From contig CADCWB010000029.1 of the NCBI GenBank assembly GCA_902806295.1, forward strand, positions 1 to 14,315: 14,315 nucleotides of DNA, read 5' to 3'. The stretch is from an uncultured Sphingomonas sp. GTDB taxonomy: Bacteria > Pseudomonadota > Alphaproteobacteria > Sphingomonadales > Sphingomonadaceae. The notes under the pieces are model-generated. The model ran no database searches, had not been told where the DNA came from, and was given only the letters and a program-made list of their open reading frames with translations. A program made the translations under genes and the position numbers. Shown here one piece after another: positions 1 through 9,362 of the stretch. Numbering within the stretch: position 1 is the stretch's first letter; each line of letters opens with the position of its first letter.

Positions 1-119
1 AGCACGGCAAGCTCAGCAAGGAGGCGCCGACTTTAACCCGTTGGATGCCTCACTAGCCTTCACCGCGATGCTCATTGGCGATCACGCTGGGCCGTGGCAC
101 GAAGCCGCAATCTGACAGA
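1..119. other. Unassigned left edge
   Basis: No gene can be named here. Two plus-strand frames are open from the window edge. One ends at a TGA at 113-115, about 37 codons in, and the other ends at a TAG near position 54. Either could be the tail of a gene that begins outside the window. The codon third positions of the shorter frame are somewhat richer in G/C, but the stretch is too short to decide. If the longer frame is real, its stop lies 5 bases before the hairpin at 120-160, which would then sit between two convergent genes. Confidence 0.3.
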
Positions 120-160
120 GCATGTTCCCCTTCCGACAGATCACGGAAGGGGGAACATGC
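120..160. terminator. Long hairpin, possible bidirectional terminator
   Basis: The arms at 120-135 and 144-160 are complementary over about 16 base pairs with a single bulged C, around an 8-base loop. The hairpin begins 28 bases past the stop of the minus-strand prolyl oligopeptidase. No run of T follows it on either strand, so it is not a textbook rho-independent terminator. It may instead stabilise mRNA 3' ends or terminate weakly. Confidence 0.5.
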
Positions 161-188
161 CGAATTAAGCCCTGGTCAGCGACAGCCC

Positions 189-2363
<2,175 letters not shown>

Positions 2364-2468
2364 GGATCCCCCAGGAGGAAGCGGTTGAACGCTTGTCGTT
2401 AGCAGGCCCGCCAATCCGTGCAACAGGGTGCACTTGCGCGCCTGACCACCGCTGCTAGGCGTGCCGCC

Positions 2469-3461
2469 ATGAGCGCTCCCCCGCCTCCGTGGCCGCCGCT
2501 GGTGGCAATCGTCGGTGCGCCGCGCTGCGGTACGACCAGCCTAGCGGACTTTCTGCGCAAGCATCCGGACGTGGTGTTCTCGGTGCCAAAGGAGCCGCAC
2601 TACTTCGCCATCCACGACCTCACCGGCACCCATGGCGAGGAGTTGAGCGAGACCGTTCGCAACGGTTATCTCGATCGCTTTTTTCCGGGCTTCCGCGCCG
2701 ACGCGCAATGGCTGGCAGAAGGCTCGGTCAGCTACCTTTACGGCGCCGAGCAGATGGCGCCTATCCTGGAACTCTGGCCGGGCGCACGCTTCGTGCTTGG
2801 TGTGCGCGATCCGATGAAGCTCGTCTCGTCGCTGCACCAGCGGTATCTCGTGACCGGTGACGAGACCGAGGAGGATTTCGAACAAGCCTGGGCTTTGATT
2901 CCGGACCGCTCGGCCGGGCGGAAGGTGCCCCGTAGTTGCCTTGATCCACGGCTACTGCGCTACGACGTAGCCGGTCGGCTGGGTGAGCAGGTGGAGCGCT
3001 TCTTCGCCGCAGTCGGGCGCGAGCGTTGCCACGTCGTGGTGCACGACGACCTGGTAGCCGATCCGGCGCGGGTTTACGCTGAGTTGCTGGCGTTTCTGGA
3101 CCTGCGGCATGACGGTCGGACCCAGTTTAGGCCCAAGCGCGCAGCGGAAGGCTACCGCTTCGGTTGGCTCCAGCGGCTGCTGAAGCGCCCGCCCGTGGCA
3201 ACGTCGGTGCTGGCAGGCGAGAAGTTCCGGCGGCGGGTGGTGAGCAAGCCCAAGCGGTCGACGCCGTTTGCGCTGCGCAAGCTGCAGGAGGGGCGCAAGG
3301 CCTTGCTCCGCTGGAACAAGGCTCCATCGCCCGCCATCCGTCTGAGCCGCGACATGCAGCAGCGGCTCCGGACCGAGTTCGCGGACGACGTTGCGCACTT
3401 GGGCCGGCTCATCGGCCGCGATCTCTCCCATTGGCTGGCGCTTTCCGACCAGGCGGTCTGA
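2469..3461 (+). CDS. PAPS-dependent sulfotransferase family protein
   Basis: A 330-residue protein of the sulfotransferase fold, which moves a sulfuryl group from PAPS to a hydroxyl or amine acceptor. The 5'-phosphosulfate loop is GAPRCGTTS at residues 16-24, followed by KEPHYF at 41-46. The 3'-phosphate site is the RDP at 113-115 with Ser120 (RDPMKLVSS). A typical late segment, HDDLVADP, lies near 192-199. The ATG at 2469 is preferred because the family fold starts soon after it; a GTG at 2418 would add 17 basic residues. Its ribosome binding site is weak (TAGGCG). There is no signal peptide or membrane helix, so it is probably cytoplasmic. No PAPS synthesis gene or obvious acceptor pathway is adjacent, so the substrate (polysaccharide, lipid or small molecule) cannot be stated. 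It stands alone on its strand, divergent from the peptidase. Confidence 0.85.
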   Translation: MSAPPPPWPPLVAIVGAPRCGTTSLADFLRKHPDVVFSVPKEPHYFAIHDLTGTHGEELSETVRNGYLDRFFPGFRADAQWLAEGSVSYLYGAEQMAPILELWPGARFVLGVRDPMKLVSSLHQRYLVTGDETEEDFEQAWALIPDRSAGRKVPRSCLDPRLLRYDVAGRLGEQVERFFAAVGRERCHVVVHDDLVADPARVYAELLAFLDLRHDGRTQFRPKRAAEGYRFGWLQRLLKRPPVATSVLAGEKFRRRVVSKPKRSTPFALRKLQEGRKALLRWNKAPSPAIRLSRDMQQRLRTEFADDVAHLGRLIGRDLSHWLALSDQAV

Positions 3462-3561
3462 TCCTGCGAGGAGCCAGACTCCCGCTGTGGAAAACTATCG
3501 GTTACCTTGCTTGTTGCGACTCGGGAACGGTCCGGTCGCGAGCACCTGTGGGGGGTCGCTG

Positions 3562-3786
3562 ATGGACAATGATGCCCGTTATTTCTGGCGGCGAGCGGTA
3601 GAAGAACTTTCGGCTGCACGGCGCTCGCTGACGCCGGCCGCGCGAGAGCGCCACCAGCATCTCGTGAAGCTCTACCTGCATCGCTTGGCGCAGCAAGGCG
3701 CGCCCATGCCATTCTCCTTGTCGGAGATCGAGGCCGAGTTTTCCGAGCGGACGCCGCCGCGGACGAATACTGCGCAAGCCGCATAG
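3562..3786 (+). CDS. Small hypothetical protein, 74 residues
   Basis: I do not recognise a named family. The protein begins MDNDARYFWRRAVEE and is charged and probably helical over residues 1-45, rich in Arg, Glu and His. A short tail at 50-74 contains PFSLSEIEAEF. No signal peptide, membrane segment or metal motif is seen. The ATG at 3562 follows a run of six G at a workable distance for a ribosome binding site, which is why it is chosen over the longer in-frame ORF that begins inside the sulfotransferase gene. It is convergent with rplQ, and its stop directly abuts the rplQ terminator. The 100 bases upstream carry two GANTC sites (3477-3481, 3518-3522), the target of the CcrM methylase in many alphaproteobacteria, but no clear promoter. 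I infer a small cytosolic protein of unknown function. Confidence 0.65.
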   Translation: MDNDARYFWRRAVEELSAARRSLTPAARERHQHLVKLYLHRLAQQGAPMPFSLSEIEAEFSERTPPRTNTAQAA

Positions 3787-3813
3787 AAAAAGGCCGCCCC
3801 ATGCGGAGCGGCC
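3787..3813 (-). terminator. Rho-independent terminator of rplQ
   Basis: Arms at 3792-3800 and 3805-3813 form a 9-base-pair GC-rich stem with one mismatch and a 4-base loop. Read on the minus strand, the stem is followed by five T (3787-3791), the classic arrangement for terminating rplQ, whose stop codon lies 26 bases upstream. It also abuts the end of the convergent small gene and may serve both, though the plus-strand side has only a poor T tract. Confidence 0.8.
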
Positions 3814-3839
3814 CTCTTCGTGGACGAAGCCCTGAAAGC

Positions 3840-4259
3840 TTAAGCGGCTTCCAGTTCCCCGTCGTTCATGACCGGTCCGGAGTCCTGCCCCTTGGCAGAC
3901 ACGTCGCGGTCGACGAATTCGATAATTGCAAGTGGGGCGGAGTCCGACTGGCGGATACCAGCCTTGATCACGCGGATATAGCCGCCACTACGCTGCGCGT
4001 AACGCGCGCCAATCACGTCGAACAGCTTCACTAGCTGCGTGTCGTCCAGCAAGCGGCTGTGCGCGATGCGGCGGTTGGAGAGGCCACCCTTCTTGGCGAG
4101 CGTCACCAGCTTCTCAGTGTAGGGACGAAGCTCCTTCGCCTTGGCCAAGGTGGTGGTGATCTGCTCATGCTTGATGAGCGCGGCGGCCATGTTCCGGAAC
4201 AGGGCTGCACGGTGGCTGGAGGTGCGCTGAAGCTTACGATGGCCAACACGATGGCGCAT
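3840..4259 (-). CDS. rplQ: 50S ribosomal protein L17
   Basis: A 139-residue ribosomal protein L17, a large-subunit protein found in all bacteria. The N-terminus MRHRVGHRKLQRTSSHR is diagnostic, followed by the family core with IKHEQITTTLAKAKELRP and, later, the RSGGYIRVIK strand. Length matches alphaproteobacterial L17, with a short acidic tail at about 120-139. The ATG at 4259 is set by the conserved N-terminus and by a GGAAAG ribosome binding site just upstream; the longer open frame reaching 4406 is not coding. In most bacteria rplQ follows rpoA at the end of the alpha operon. Here no rpoA is present: the upstream 185 bases lead to a divergent aldehyde dehydrogenase gene. The gene therefore seems to have its own promoter and it has its own terminator. 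Confidence 0.97.
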   Translation of the reverse strand: MRHRVGHRKLQRTSSHRAALFRNMAAALIKHEQITTTLAKAKELRPYTEKLVTLAKKGGLSNRRIAHSRLLDDTQLVKLFDVIGARYAQRSGGYIRVIKAGIRQSDSAPLAIIEFVDRDVSAKGQDSGPVMNDGELEAA

Positions 4260-4378
4260 GGATCTTTCCTTTCGTTCGTCAGGGATCCGTGTGAGGTAAT
4301 CCCAGCCAGGCCGCGATGAAGGGTGCGGCCCAAACCCAAAAACAACGGCGAGCCGCATGGGCCCACCGGGTGTGCGCT

Positions 4379-4406
4379 CCTCTACTGACCCGCCGCGCAG
4401 AGTCAA
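4379..4406 (-). promoter_or_regulatory. Possible sigma-70-type promoter for rplQ
   Basis: On the minus strand, TTGACT (plus-strand 4401-4406) is followed after 16 bases by TAGAGG (4379-4384). The -35 element is close to consensus and the -10 is weak. The site lies about 120 bases before the rplQ start. It is proposed because rplQ has no upstream partner gene here and must be transcribed from this interval. Confidence 0.35.
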
Positions 4407-4444
4407 GGTTGTGAGCCGCAGGCCGGGGGCCTAAGTCCCAGCGC

Positions 4445-5881
4445 ATGACCGACACAAGCTATGCCCCCGACCTGCAGCTGTTCATCAATGGCGCGTGGCG
4501 CTCAGGTGAGGAGCGCGATGCCTTTCCGGTCGTCAACCCGGCTACCGGGGAGACTATCGCCGAGGTGCCGTTGGCCAGTACCGGCGATCTCGATGAAGCA
4601 CTGGATGCGGCCGAGCGGGCTTGGCCCGCCTGGCGGGCAACGGACGTGGAGGCGCGGGGCGCGATCCTGCACAAAGCGGCCGATCTGCTGCGTGAACGGG
4701 CCAAGGACATCGGCGCGCTACTGACCCAGGAGCAGGGCAAGCCGATCGCAGAGGCAGTCGGCGAGGTCCTTGGCTCCGCGCAGATGTTCGACTTCTTCGC
4801 CGAAGAAGCGAAGCGCGCCTACGGCCGGGTGCTGGTGCGGCCGACCGGGCAACGCTCGATCGTCATTCCGCAGCCGGTCGGTCCGACCGCGACGTTCACA
4901 CCGTGGAACTTCCCCATTTATCTACTCGCCAAAAAGGTGGCCGCAGCGCTGGCGGCGGGCTGCACGGTGATCAGCAAGCCGCCCGAGGAAACGCCCGGCT
5001 GCACCGGTGCGATGGCGCGGGCGCTGGCCGATGCCGGCATTCCGGCGGGCGTGTTCCAGCTGGTGCACGGGGTGCCGGACAGCGTGTCGCGCCACCTGAT
5101 CGGCAGCCGGGTGATCCGCAAGGTGAGTTTCACCGGCTCGATCCCGGTCGGCAAGCATCTGATGAAGTTGGCAGCCGACGGCATGAAGCGGATTACCATG
5201 GAGCTGGGCGGCCACGCGCCGGTGCTGGTGTTCGACGACTGCGACCTCGACAAGACCTTGGACGTGCTCGTGCCGCAGAAGTTCAGGAACGCGGGCCAGG
5301 TTTGCGTCTCGCCGACGCGCTTCTATGTGCAGCAGGGCATCTACGACGCCTTTGCCCGCGGCTTTGCCGAGCGGACGCAGGCGCTGAAGATCGGCAACGG
5401 CATGGAAGCGGAAACCAAGATGGGCCCGCTGGCGAATAGCCGACGCGTCCCCGCAATCGCCGAGCTGGTCGAGGATGCGCAAGCCAAGGGCGCGAAGCTG
5501 CTGGCTGGCGGCGAACGGGGTGAGGGCGGCTACTTCTTCCAGCCCACCGTGCTAGCGGACGTGCCGCTGGAGGCCGAGGTCATGAATCATGAGCCGTTCG
5601 GGCCGGTCGCGCTAATCAGGCCGTTCGACAGCGACGCCGAGGCGATCGAACAGGCCAACCGCCTGCCCTACGGCCTGGCCGCCTTCGTCTTCACGGAGAA
5701 CGGCCGCCGCGCAAACGTCATGGGTGATGCAATCGAGGCGGGCATGGTCGGCATCAACAGCTTTGCTATTTCGGTTGCCGACGCTCCCTTCGGCGGGGTC
5801 AAGGACTCGGGCTTCGGCTCGGAGGGCGGCATCGAGGGGCTGCAGAGCTACCAGGTCACGAAGGCCATTCACCAGGCTTAA
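4445..5881 (+). CDS. NAD(P)-dependent aldehyde dehydrogenase, succinate/2-oxoglutarate-semialdehyde type
   Basis: A 478-residue aldehyde dehydrogenase that oxidises an aldehyde to its acid with NAD(P). The complete machinery is visible: TPWNFP with Asn155, Lys178 in the cofactor site (ISKPPEE), FTGS at 229-232, general base Glu253 in MELGG, nucleophile Cys287 in NAGQVC, and HEPFGP at 382-387. The sequence around the nucleophile (FRNAGQVCVSPTRF) and the C-terminal FGGVKDSGFGSEGG resemble 2-oxoglutarate-semialdehyde and succinate-semialdehyde dehydrogenases, so the likely product is 2-oxoglutarate or succinate for the TCA cycle. Motif reading cannot separate these substrates. The ribosome binding site is poor: a small GC palindrome (4420-4432) stands where a Shine-Dalgarno might be expected. 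It is divergent from rplQ, and its stop overlaps the convergent membrane-protein gene by 4 bases. Confidence 0.93.
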   Translation: MTDTSYAPDLQLFINGAWRSGEERDAFPVVNPATGETIAEVPLASTGDLDEALDAAERAWPAWRATDVEARGAILHKAADLLRERAKDIGALLTQEQGKPIAEAVGEVLGSAQMFDFFAEEAKRAYGRVLVRPTGQRSIVIPQPVGPTATFTPWNFPIYLLAKKVAAALAAGCTVISKPPEETPGCTGAMARALADAGIPAGVFQLVHGVPDSVSRHLIGSRVIRKVSFTGSIPVGKHLMKLAADGMKRITMELGGHAPVLVFDDCDLDKTLDVLVPQKFRNAGQVCVSPTRFYVQQGIYDAFARGFAERTQALKIGNGMEAETKMGPLANSRRVPAIAELVEDAQAKGAKLLAGGERGEGGYFFQPTVLADVPLEAEVMNHEPFGPVALIRPFDSDAEAIEQANRLPYGLAAFVFTENGRRANVMGDAIEAGMVGINSFAISVADAPFGGVKDSGFGSEGGIEGLQSYQVTKAIHQA

Positions 5882-6435
5882 GGCGCGCCCTCACGCTCGC
5901 AGTTGGCGACCTCCAGCAGCATGGTGCCGGTCGCGACGAAGCTCAGCGCGAAGACCCAGGCGAAGCTGGCGATTAACTCCTCCGTCGGGCCGAACAGGTT
6001 GTAGACCAGCGACGCGATCGACACGCCGAGCAGCAGCAGCGCGCCGAGCAGGAAATCGGTCGCTGCGGCGATCAAGGTCCACTTGCGCACCGACGAGCTG
6101 CCGGCCGCTACCGTAACCAGCACCAATACAATGCTCCTCAGCAGCAGCCACACCATAACCAGCGTCGCGGCCGCGAGCAGCCCACGCGACCCGCCAGCCA
6201 AGAACAGCGCGCCGATCCCGGCGGTTGCAAGGCCGGCGCCTATGGCCGGAACTCGGGCCGCGCGGCGTTGAGTGCCGGCGACGATCTCGAGCGTTCCCGC
6301 GCCCATCAGCAGCCATCCAATCAGCACCGGTCCGCGCAGGTGGTCGTCGATCGGAAGCAGGGCCGCGGCGGCGGCAAGAGCGATGATCAACCAAGCGCAA
6401 ACGGTCGTCACGCGAGCACGAGAGGCGTTGGTCAT
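5878..6435 (-). CDS. HdeD/DUF308-like six-helix membrane protein
   Basis: A 185-residue, very hydrophobic protein with six predicted membrane segments at about 11-29, 34-54, 62-82, 84-112, 118-142 and 153-176. Short loops carry the few charges, and there is no signal cleavage site or catalytic motif. Size and layout fit the HdeD (DUF308) family of inner-membrane proteins; E. coli HdeD is linked to acid resistance, but most members have no known role. The ATG at 6435 lacks a strong ribosome binding site. The gene is convergent with the aldehyde dehydrogenase, the two stop codons overlapping within 4 bases, so no terminator separates them. It is divergent from the SCP2 gene across about 110 bases. 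The family call is by overall pattern; it could be another six-helix protein. Confidence 0.75.
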   Translation of the reverse strand: MTNASRARVTTVCAWLIIALAAAAALLPIDDHLRGPVLIGWLLMGAGTLEIVAGTQRRAARVPAIGAGLATAGIGALFLAGGSRGLLAAATLVMVWLLLRSIVLVLVTVAAGSSSVRKWTLIAAATDFLLGALLLLGVSIASLVYNLFGPTEELIASFAWVFALSFVATGTMLLEVANCEREGAP

Positions 6436-6545
6436 AGGCGCGGAGACTAGCCGATCCTGCGGGTTCGCGCACCCCCTTGCCGCCTTCTCCAGCGCAAGCT
6501 ACGCGCCGGTCAGTTTTCGCGACCATTATGTTTGAAGGAGCCGTC

Positions 6546-6842
6546 ATGACTAAGCAGGAACTGGTGCAGAAGATGCAGGATGCCGGCGCCGTGCTGCCAG
6601 GCAAGCGCGTCAAACTCGACTTCGGCGGCGAAGGCGCAATCATGCTCGACGGTCAGGCCAATCAGGTCAGCGAAGACGATGGCGCGGCGGACACCACGAT
6701 CAAGGTCAGCTGGGACGATTGGCAGCAGATGGCGGGAGGCCAGTTGGACGGCATGACCGCCTTCATGACCGGCAAGCTCAAGGTCGAGGGCGACATGTCG
6801 AACGCCATGCAACTGCAGGGCGTGCTGGCCAAGCTGCGCTGA
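6546..6842 (+). CDS. SCP2 sterol-carrier-domain protein
   Basis: A 98-residue protein that is essentially a single SCP2 domain, a fold with a hydrophobic tunnel that binds lipids or fatty acyl-CoA. The family pattern is seen in the alternating strand KRVKLDFGGEGAIML (20-34), the acidic middle turn, the TTIKVSWDDWQQM strand-helix (50-62) and the late GKLKVEGDMSNAMQL (76-90). The ATG at 6546 is fixed by a strong GAAGGAG ribosome binding site at 6534-6540, five bases upstream; the frame is open further 5' but that part is unlikely to be translated. No signal peptide, so cytoplasmic. It precedes the glutathione S-transferase and CoA-transferase genes, which suits a role in lipid or acyl-CoA handling. 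The partner is unknown. Confidence 0.85.
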   Translation: MTKQELVQKMQDAGAVLPGKRVKLDFGGEGAIMLDGQANQVSEDDGAADTTIKVSWDDWQQMAGGQLDGMTAFMTGKLKVEGDMSNAMQLQGVLAKLR

Positions 6843-6862
6843 GCTCGGCTCCAGCCAGTGCT

Positions 6863-6883
6863 CCAGCTTAACCGCTGGTGTTT
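6863..6883 (+). terminator. Weak hairpin after the SCP2 gene
   Basis: CCAGC (6863-6867) and GCTGG (6874-6878) can pair around a 6-base loop and are followed by TGTTT. The stem is only five base pairs, so at best it terminates partially. If it works, the glutathione S-transferase gene starts a new transcript. Confidence 0.25.
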
Positions 6884-6925
6884 GGCGAGACCGAATCTTC
6901 CGCGTACTCACGTAGGTGCTGGACC

Positions 6926-7561
6926 ATGCTGACTTTCTACTACTCGCCCGGCGCTTGTTCGCTGGTCAGCCACATCGCGCTGGCAGAAGCCGAGGCGCCG
7001 CACGATGCTGTCTCGGTCAGCCTCGCTAAGGGTGAGCAGCACGCGGATGAGTTTCTGCGCATTAATCCGCACGCGCGGGTGCCGGCGCTGGTCACCGACG
7101 TAGGCACCGTCACCGAGAATATCGCCATCCTGAACTATCTCGCGGACCGTTTCGGCGCGGACGGGTCCGTGCCGCGCGGCGATCCGTACCGGGCGGCGCG
7201 GTGCAACCAGCTGCTGAGCTGGTGTTCCAGCACGGTCCACGTTGCCTTCGCCCAGCTGTTCCGGCCGGGACGGTTCAGCCCCGACGACGCGGTGCATCAG
7301 GCAATCAGTGACGGTGGACGCGCCGCGCTGGTCAGTCACTTCACCGAGCTTGACGATCTGTGCGGCGAAGGCTGGCTGGCGGGGGAGCAGTTCACCGCCG
7401 CCGACAGCTATGCCGCCGTGTTCTACCGCTGGGCGCTCCGGTCCAAGTTCGACATGAGCGTCTATCCGCGCTGGGCAGCGCTGACCCGGCGGGTGATCGA
7501 GCGGCCCGCCGTGGTGCGATCGCTCGAGCAGGAAGGGCTGACGGCGGCCGAGTTCGCCTGA
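6926..7561 (+). CDS. Glutathione S-transferase, beta-class-like
   Basis: A 211-residue cytosolic glutathione S-transferase, which joins glutathione to electrophiles or uses it in thiol redox chemistry. The N-terminal thioredoxin-like domain (1-77) has the beta-class signature YYSPGACS with Cys11, the cis-proline RVPAL (Pro53) and the glutathione-binding TENIAI (62-67). The helical domain (about 88-211) has His105, matching the active-site histidine of beta-class enzymes, and the folding motif FTAAD at 156-160. The ATG at 6926 is chosen because the fold starts at once; the open frame upstream adds 16 unrelated residues. The next gene starts 18 bases past the stop, so it probably shares a transcript with the CoA-transferase. 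Substrate is unknown. Confidence 0.9.
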   Translation: MLTFYYSPGACSLVSHIALAEAEAPHDAVSVSLAKGEQHADEFLRINPHARVPALVTDVGTVTENIAILNYLADRFGADGSVPRGDPYRAARCNQLLSWCSSTVHVAFAQLFRPGRFSPDDAVHQAISDGGRAALVSHFTELDDLCGEGWLAGEQFTAADSYAAVFYRWALRSKFDMSVYPRWAALTRRVIERPAVVRSLEQEGLTAAEFA

Positions 7562-7579
7562 CAGGAGGAGCAGAACAGC

Positions 7580-8290
7580 TTGGCCAACAAGATCTATCCC
7601 GATGCCGCGGCGGCCTTGGAAGGCTTGCTGCACGACGGCATGACTATCGCGGCCGGCGGCTTTGGCCTGTGCGGCATTCCGGAGCGATTGATCGACGCCA
7701 TCGTGGCGAGCGGGGTCAAGCAGCTGACCATCGCCTCCAACAACGCCGGCATCGACAATGAGGGTCTCGGCAAGCTGCTGCGGTCGCGGCAGGTCGCCAA
7801 GATGATTTCCTCGTACGTGGGTGAGAACAAAGAGTTCGAACGCCAATATCTGGCCGGCGAACTGGAGGTGGAGTTCTGCCCGCAAGGAACGCTGGCCGAG
7901 CGGATGCGGGCAGGCGGGGCCGGTATCCCTGGCTTCTACACCAAGACCGGGGTCGGCACGAAGGTCGCCGAGGGCAAGGAAGTGAAGAGCTTCGACGGGG
8001 AGGAGTATATCCTCGAACGCGGCATCCGTGCCAACCTGTCGATCGTAAAAGGCTGGAAGGCAGACGAGGCGGGCAACCTCATGTTCCGCAAGACCGCCCG
8101 CAACTTCAACCAGCCGGCCGCGACCTGCGGCAAGGTCTGCGTCGCCGAGGTGGAGGAGATCGTGCCGGTCGGCAGCCTCGATCCGGACTGCGTCCACCTG
8201 CCGAGCATCTACGTCAAGCGCCTGATCCTCGGCGCGCCATACGATAAGAAGATCGAGTTCCGCACCGTGCGGCAGCGAGAAAACGCGTGA
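7580..8290 (+). CDS. scoA: Succinyl-CoA:3-ketoacid CoA-transferase, subunit A
   Basis: The 236-residue alpha subunit of a two-gene 3-oxoacid CoA-transferase, which moves CoA from succinyl-CoA to acetoacetate or a related acid. The family core is clear: GGFGLCGIPE at 26-35, SNNAG at 53-57, GGAGIPGFYT and GTKVAEGKE near 112-135, and a late KTARNFNQPAA segment. Length matches the family. The start is a TTG at 7580, supported by a strong AGGAGGAG ribosome binding site at 7563-7570 with 9 bases of spacing. The usual next gene, subunit B, does not follow directly: a membrane-protein gene begins inside the stop codon (GTGA overlap). It probably acts in ketone-body or fatty/aromatic acid breakdown; the acceptor acid is not certain from sequence. 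Confidence 0.95.
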   Translation: MANKIYPDAAAALEGLLHDGMTIAAGGFGLCGIPERLIDAIVASGVKQLTIASNNAGIDNEGLGKLLRSRQVAKMISSYVGENKEFERQYLAGELEVEFCPQGTLAERMRAGGAGIPGFYTKTGVGTKVAEGKEVKSFDGEEYILERGIRANLSIVKGWKADEAGNLMFRKTARNFNQPAATCGKVCVAEVEEIVPVGSLDPDCVHLPSIYVKRLILGAPYDKKIEFRTVRQRENA

Positions 8291-8742
8291 GCACGCGCAA
8301 TCCGTGGTTGATTGTCGGAGGCTGGCTTAGCGTTGCTGCGTCGCTGCTGCACCTGGCTGTAATCGCCGGCGGTCCTGACTGGTACCGCTTCTTCGGCGCC
8401 GGCGAAGGCATGGCCCGGATGGCGGAGGCCGGAAGCTTCCTGCCTGCGCTGGTCACGCTCGGGATCGCAGGGGTGCTGGCCGTGTGGGCGGCCTATGCCT
8501 TTGCAGGCGCCGGGTTGATCCGCCGATTGCCGTTGATGCGCACGGCGCTCGTGGCGATCAGCGCCATCTATCTGCTGAGAGGATTGCTGATCGTCCCCGT
8601 GCTGATGAAGCCCGGTGCGCCGCCTTTCGATATTTGGTCGTCCCTGATCGTGCTCGTCTATGGCGTCGCTTACGCCGTAGGGACATGGCGCGCCTGGGAC
8701 CGACTTTCCTCTGGAAAGGTGTCGCATGCCCTGGGATCGTAA
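8287..8742 (+). CDS. Four-helix membrane protein inserted between scoA and scoB
   Basis: A 151-residue integral membrane protein with four hydrophobic segments at about 8-28, 50-74, 83-104 and 115-134. The first loop holds GGPDWYRFFGAGEGM and a basic turn (IRRLPLMR) follows helix two. I have no named family for it and it has no catalytic motif. It starts with GTG at 8287, overlapping the scoA stop by 4 bases, and ends 17 bases inside scoB. It has no strong ribosome binding site of its own, so translation is probably coupled to scoA. The double overlap argues that the three genes are made together and that this protein may serve the same pathway, for example in substrate entry, but that is inference. 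It could also be a chance insertion that has been retained. Confidence 0.85.
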   Translation: MSTRNPWLIVGGWLSVAASLLHLAVIAGGPDWYRFFGAGEGMARMAEAGSFLPALVTLGIAGVLAVWAAYAFAGAGLIRRLPLMRTALVAISAIYLLRGLLIVPVLMKPGAPPFDIWSSLIVLVYGVAYAVGTWRAWDRLSSGKVSHALGS

Positions 8743-9361
8743 TCAGATGGCGGCCCGCGCCGCTAAGGAGCTGCGGGACGGGTTCTACGTGAACCTGGGC
8801 ATCGGCATTCCGACCTTGGTCGCCAACAACATTCCGGCGGGGATGGAAGTGACGCTGCAGTCGGAGAATGGAATGCTCGGCATCGGCCCATTCCCTTACG
8901 AGGACGAGGTCGACCCCGACCTGATCAACGCCGGCAAGCAGACCATCAGCCAGCTGCCCTCGTCGAGCTATTTCTCCTCGGCAGACAGCTTCGCGATGAT
9001 CCGCGGCGGGCATATCGACCTGACCGTTCTCGGCGCCATGGAGGTCAGCGAGGGCGGCGACATCGCCAACTGGATGATTCCAGGCAAGATGATCAAGGGC
9101 ATGGGCGGGGCGATGGACCTGGTCGCCGGCGTCAAAAAGATTATCGTGGTGATGGAGCACACGGCCAAGGACGGCACCCCCAAGTTCATTCCCGAGTGCA
9201 CGCTCCCGCTGACCGGCAGGAACGTGGTCGACATGATCGTCACCGACCTTGCCGTGTTCCAACGACCCGATCACCAGAGCCCGTTCAAGCTGGTCGAACT
9301 GGCGCCCGGCGTCGGCACCGACGAGGTGCGGGACAAGACGAGCGCGCGCTTCGAGGGCTAG
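8726..9361 (+). CDS. scoB: Succinyl-CoA:3-ketoacid CoA-transferase, subunit B
   Basis: The 211-residue beta subunit, which carries the catalytic glutamate that forms the enzyme-CoA thioester. Glu47 is seen in SENGMLGIGPFP. Other family landmarks are GFYVNLGIGIPTLVANNIP (19-37), MIRGGHIDLTVLGAMEVS, GDIANWMIPGKMIKGMGGAMD, and the late VIVTDLAV-like strand. Length is normal. The ATG at 8726 has a good GGAAAGG ribosome binding site at 8713-8719, which lies inside the membrane-protein gene. Its product must pair with the subunit A encoded 435 bases upstream. A small lipoprotein gene starts one base after its stop. Confidence 0.95.
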   Translation: MPWDRNQMAARAAKELRDGFYVNLGIGIPTLVANNIPAGMEVTLQSENGMLGIGPFPYEDEVDPDLINAGKQTISQLPSSSYFSSADSFAMIRGGHIDLTVLGAMEVSEGGDIANWMIPGKMIKGMGGAMDLVAGVKKIIVVMEHTAKDGTPKFIPECTLPLTGRNVVDMIVTDLAVFQRPDHQSPFKLVELAPGVGTDEVRDKTSARFEG

Positions 9362-9362
9362 C

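Noticed and set aside
4260..4406. 49-residue N-terminal extension of L17
   Set aside because: The conserved L17 N-terminus MRHRVGHRK and its ribosome binding site fix the start at 4259.
6908..8197. 429-codon open frame on the minus strand
   Set aside because: It lies opposite the glutathione S-transferase and scoA genes, both supported by family motifs and ribosome binding sites. Its protein is a low-order mix rich in Arg, His and Leu with no recognisable motif, as expected for antisense frames in high-GC DNA.
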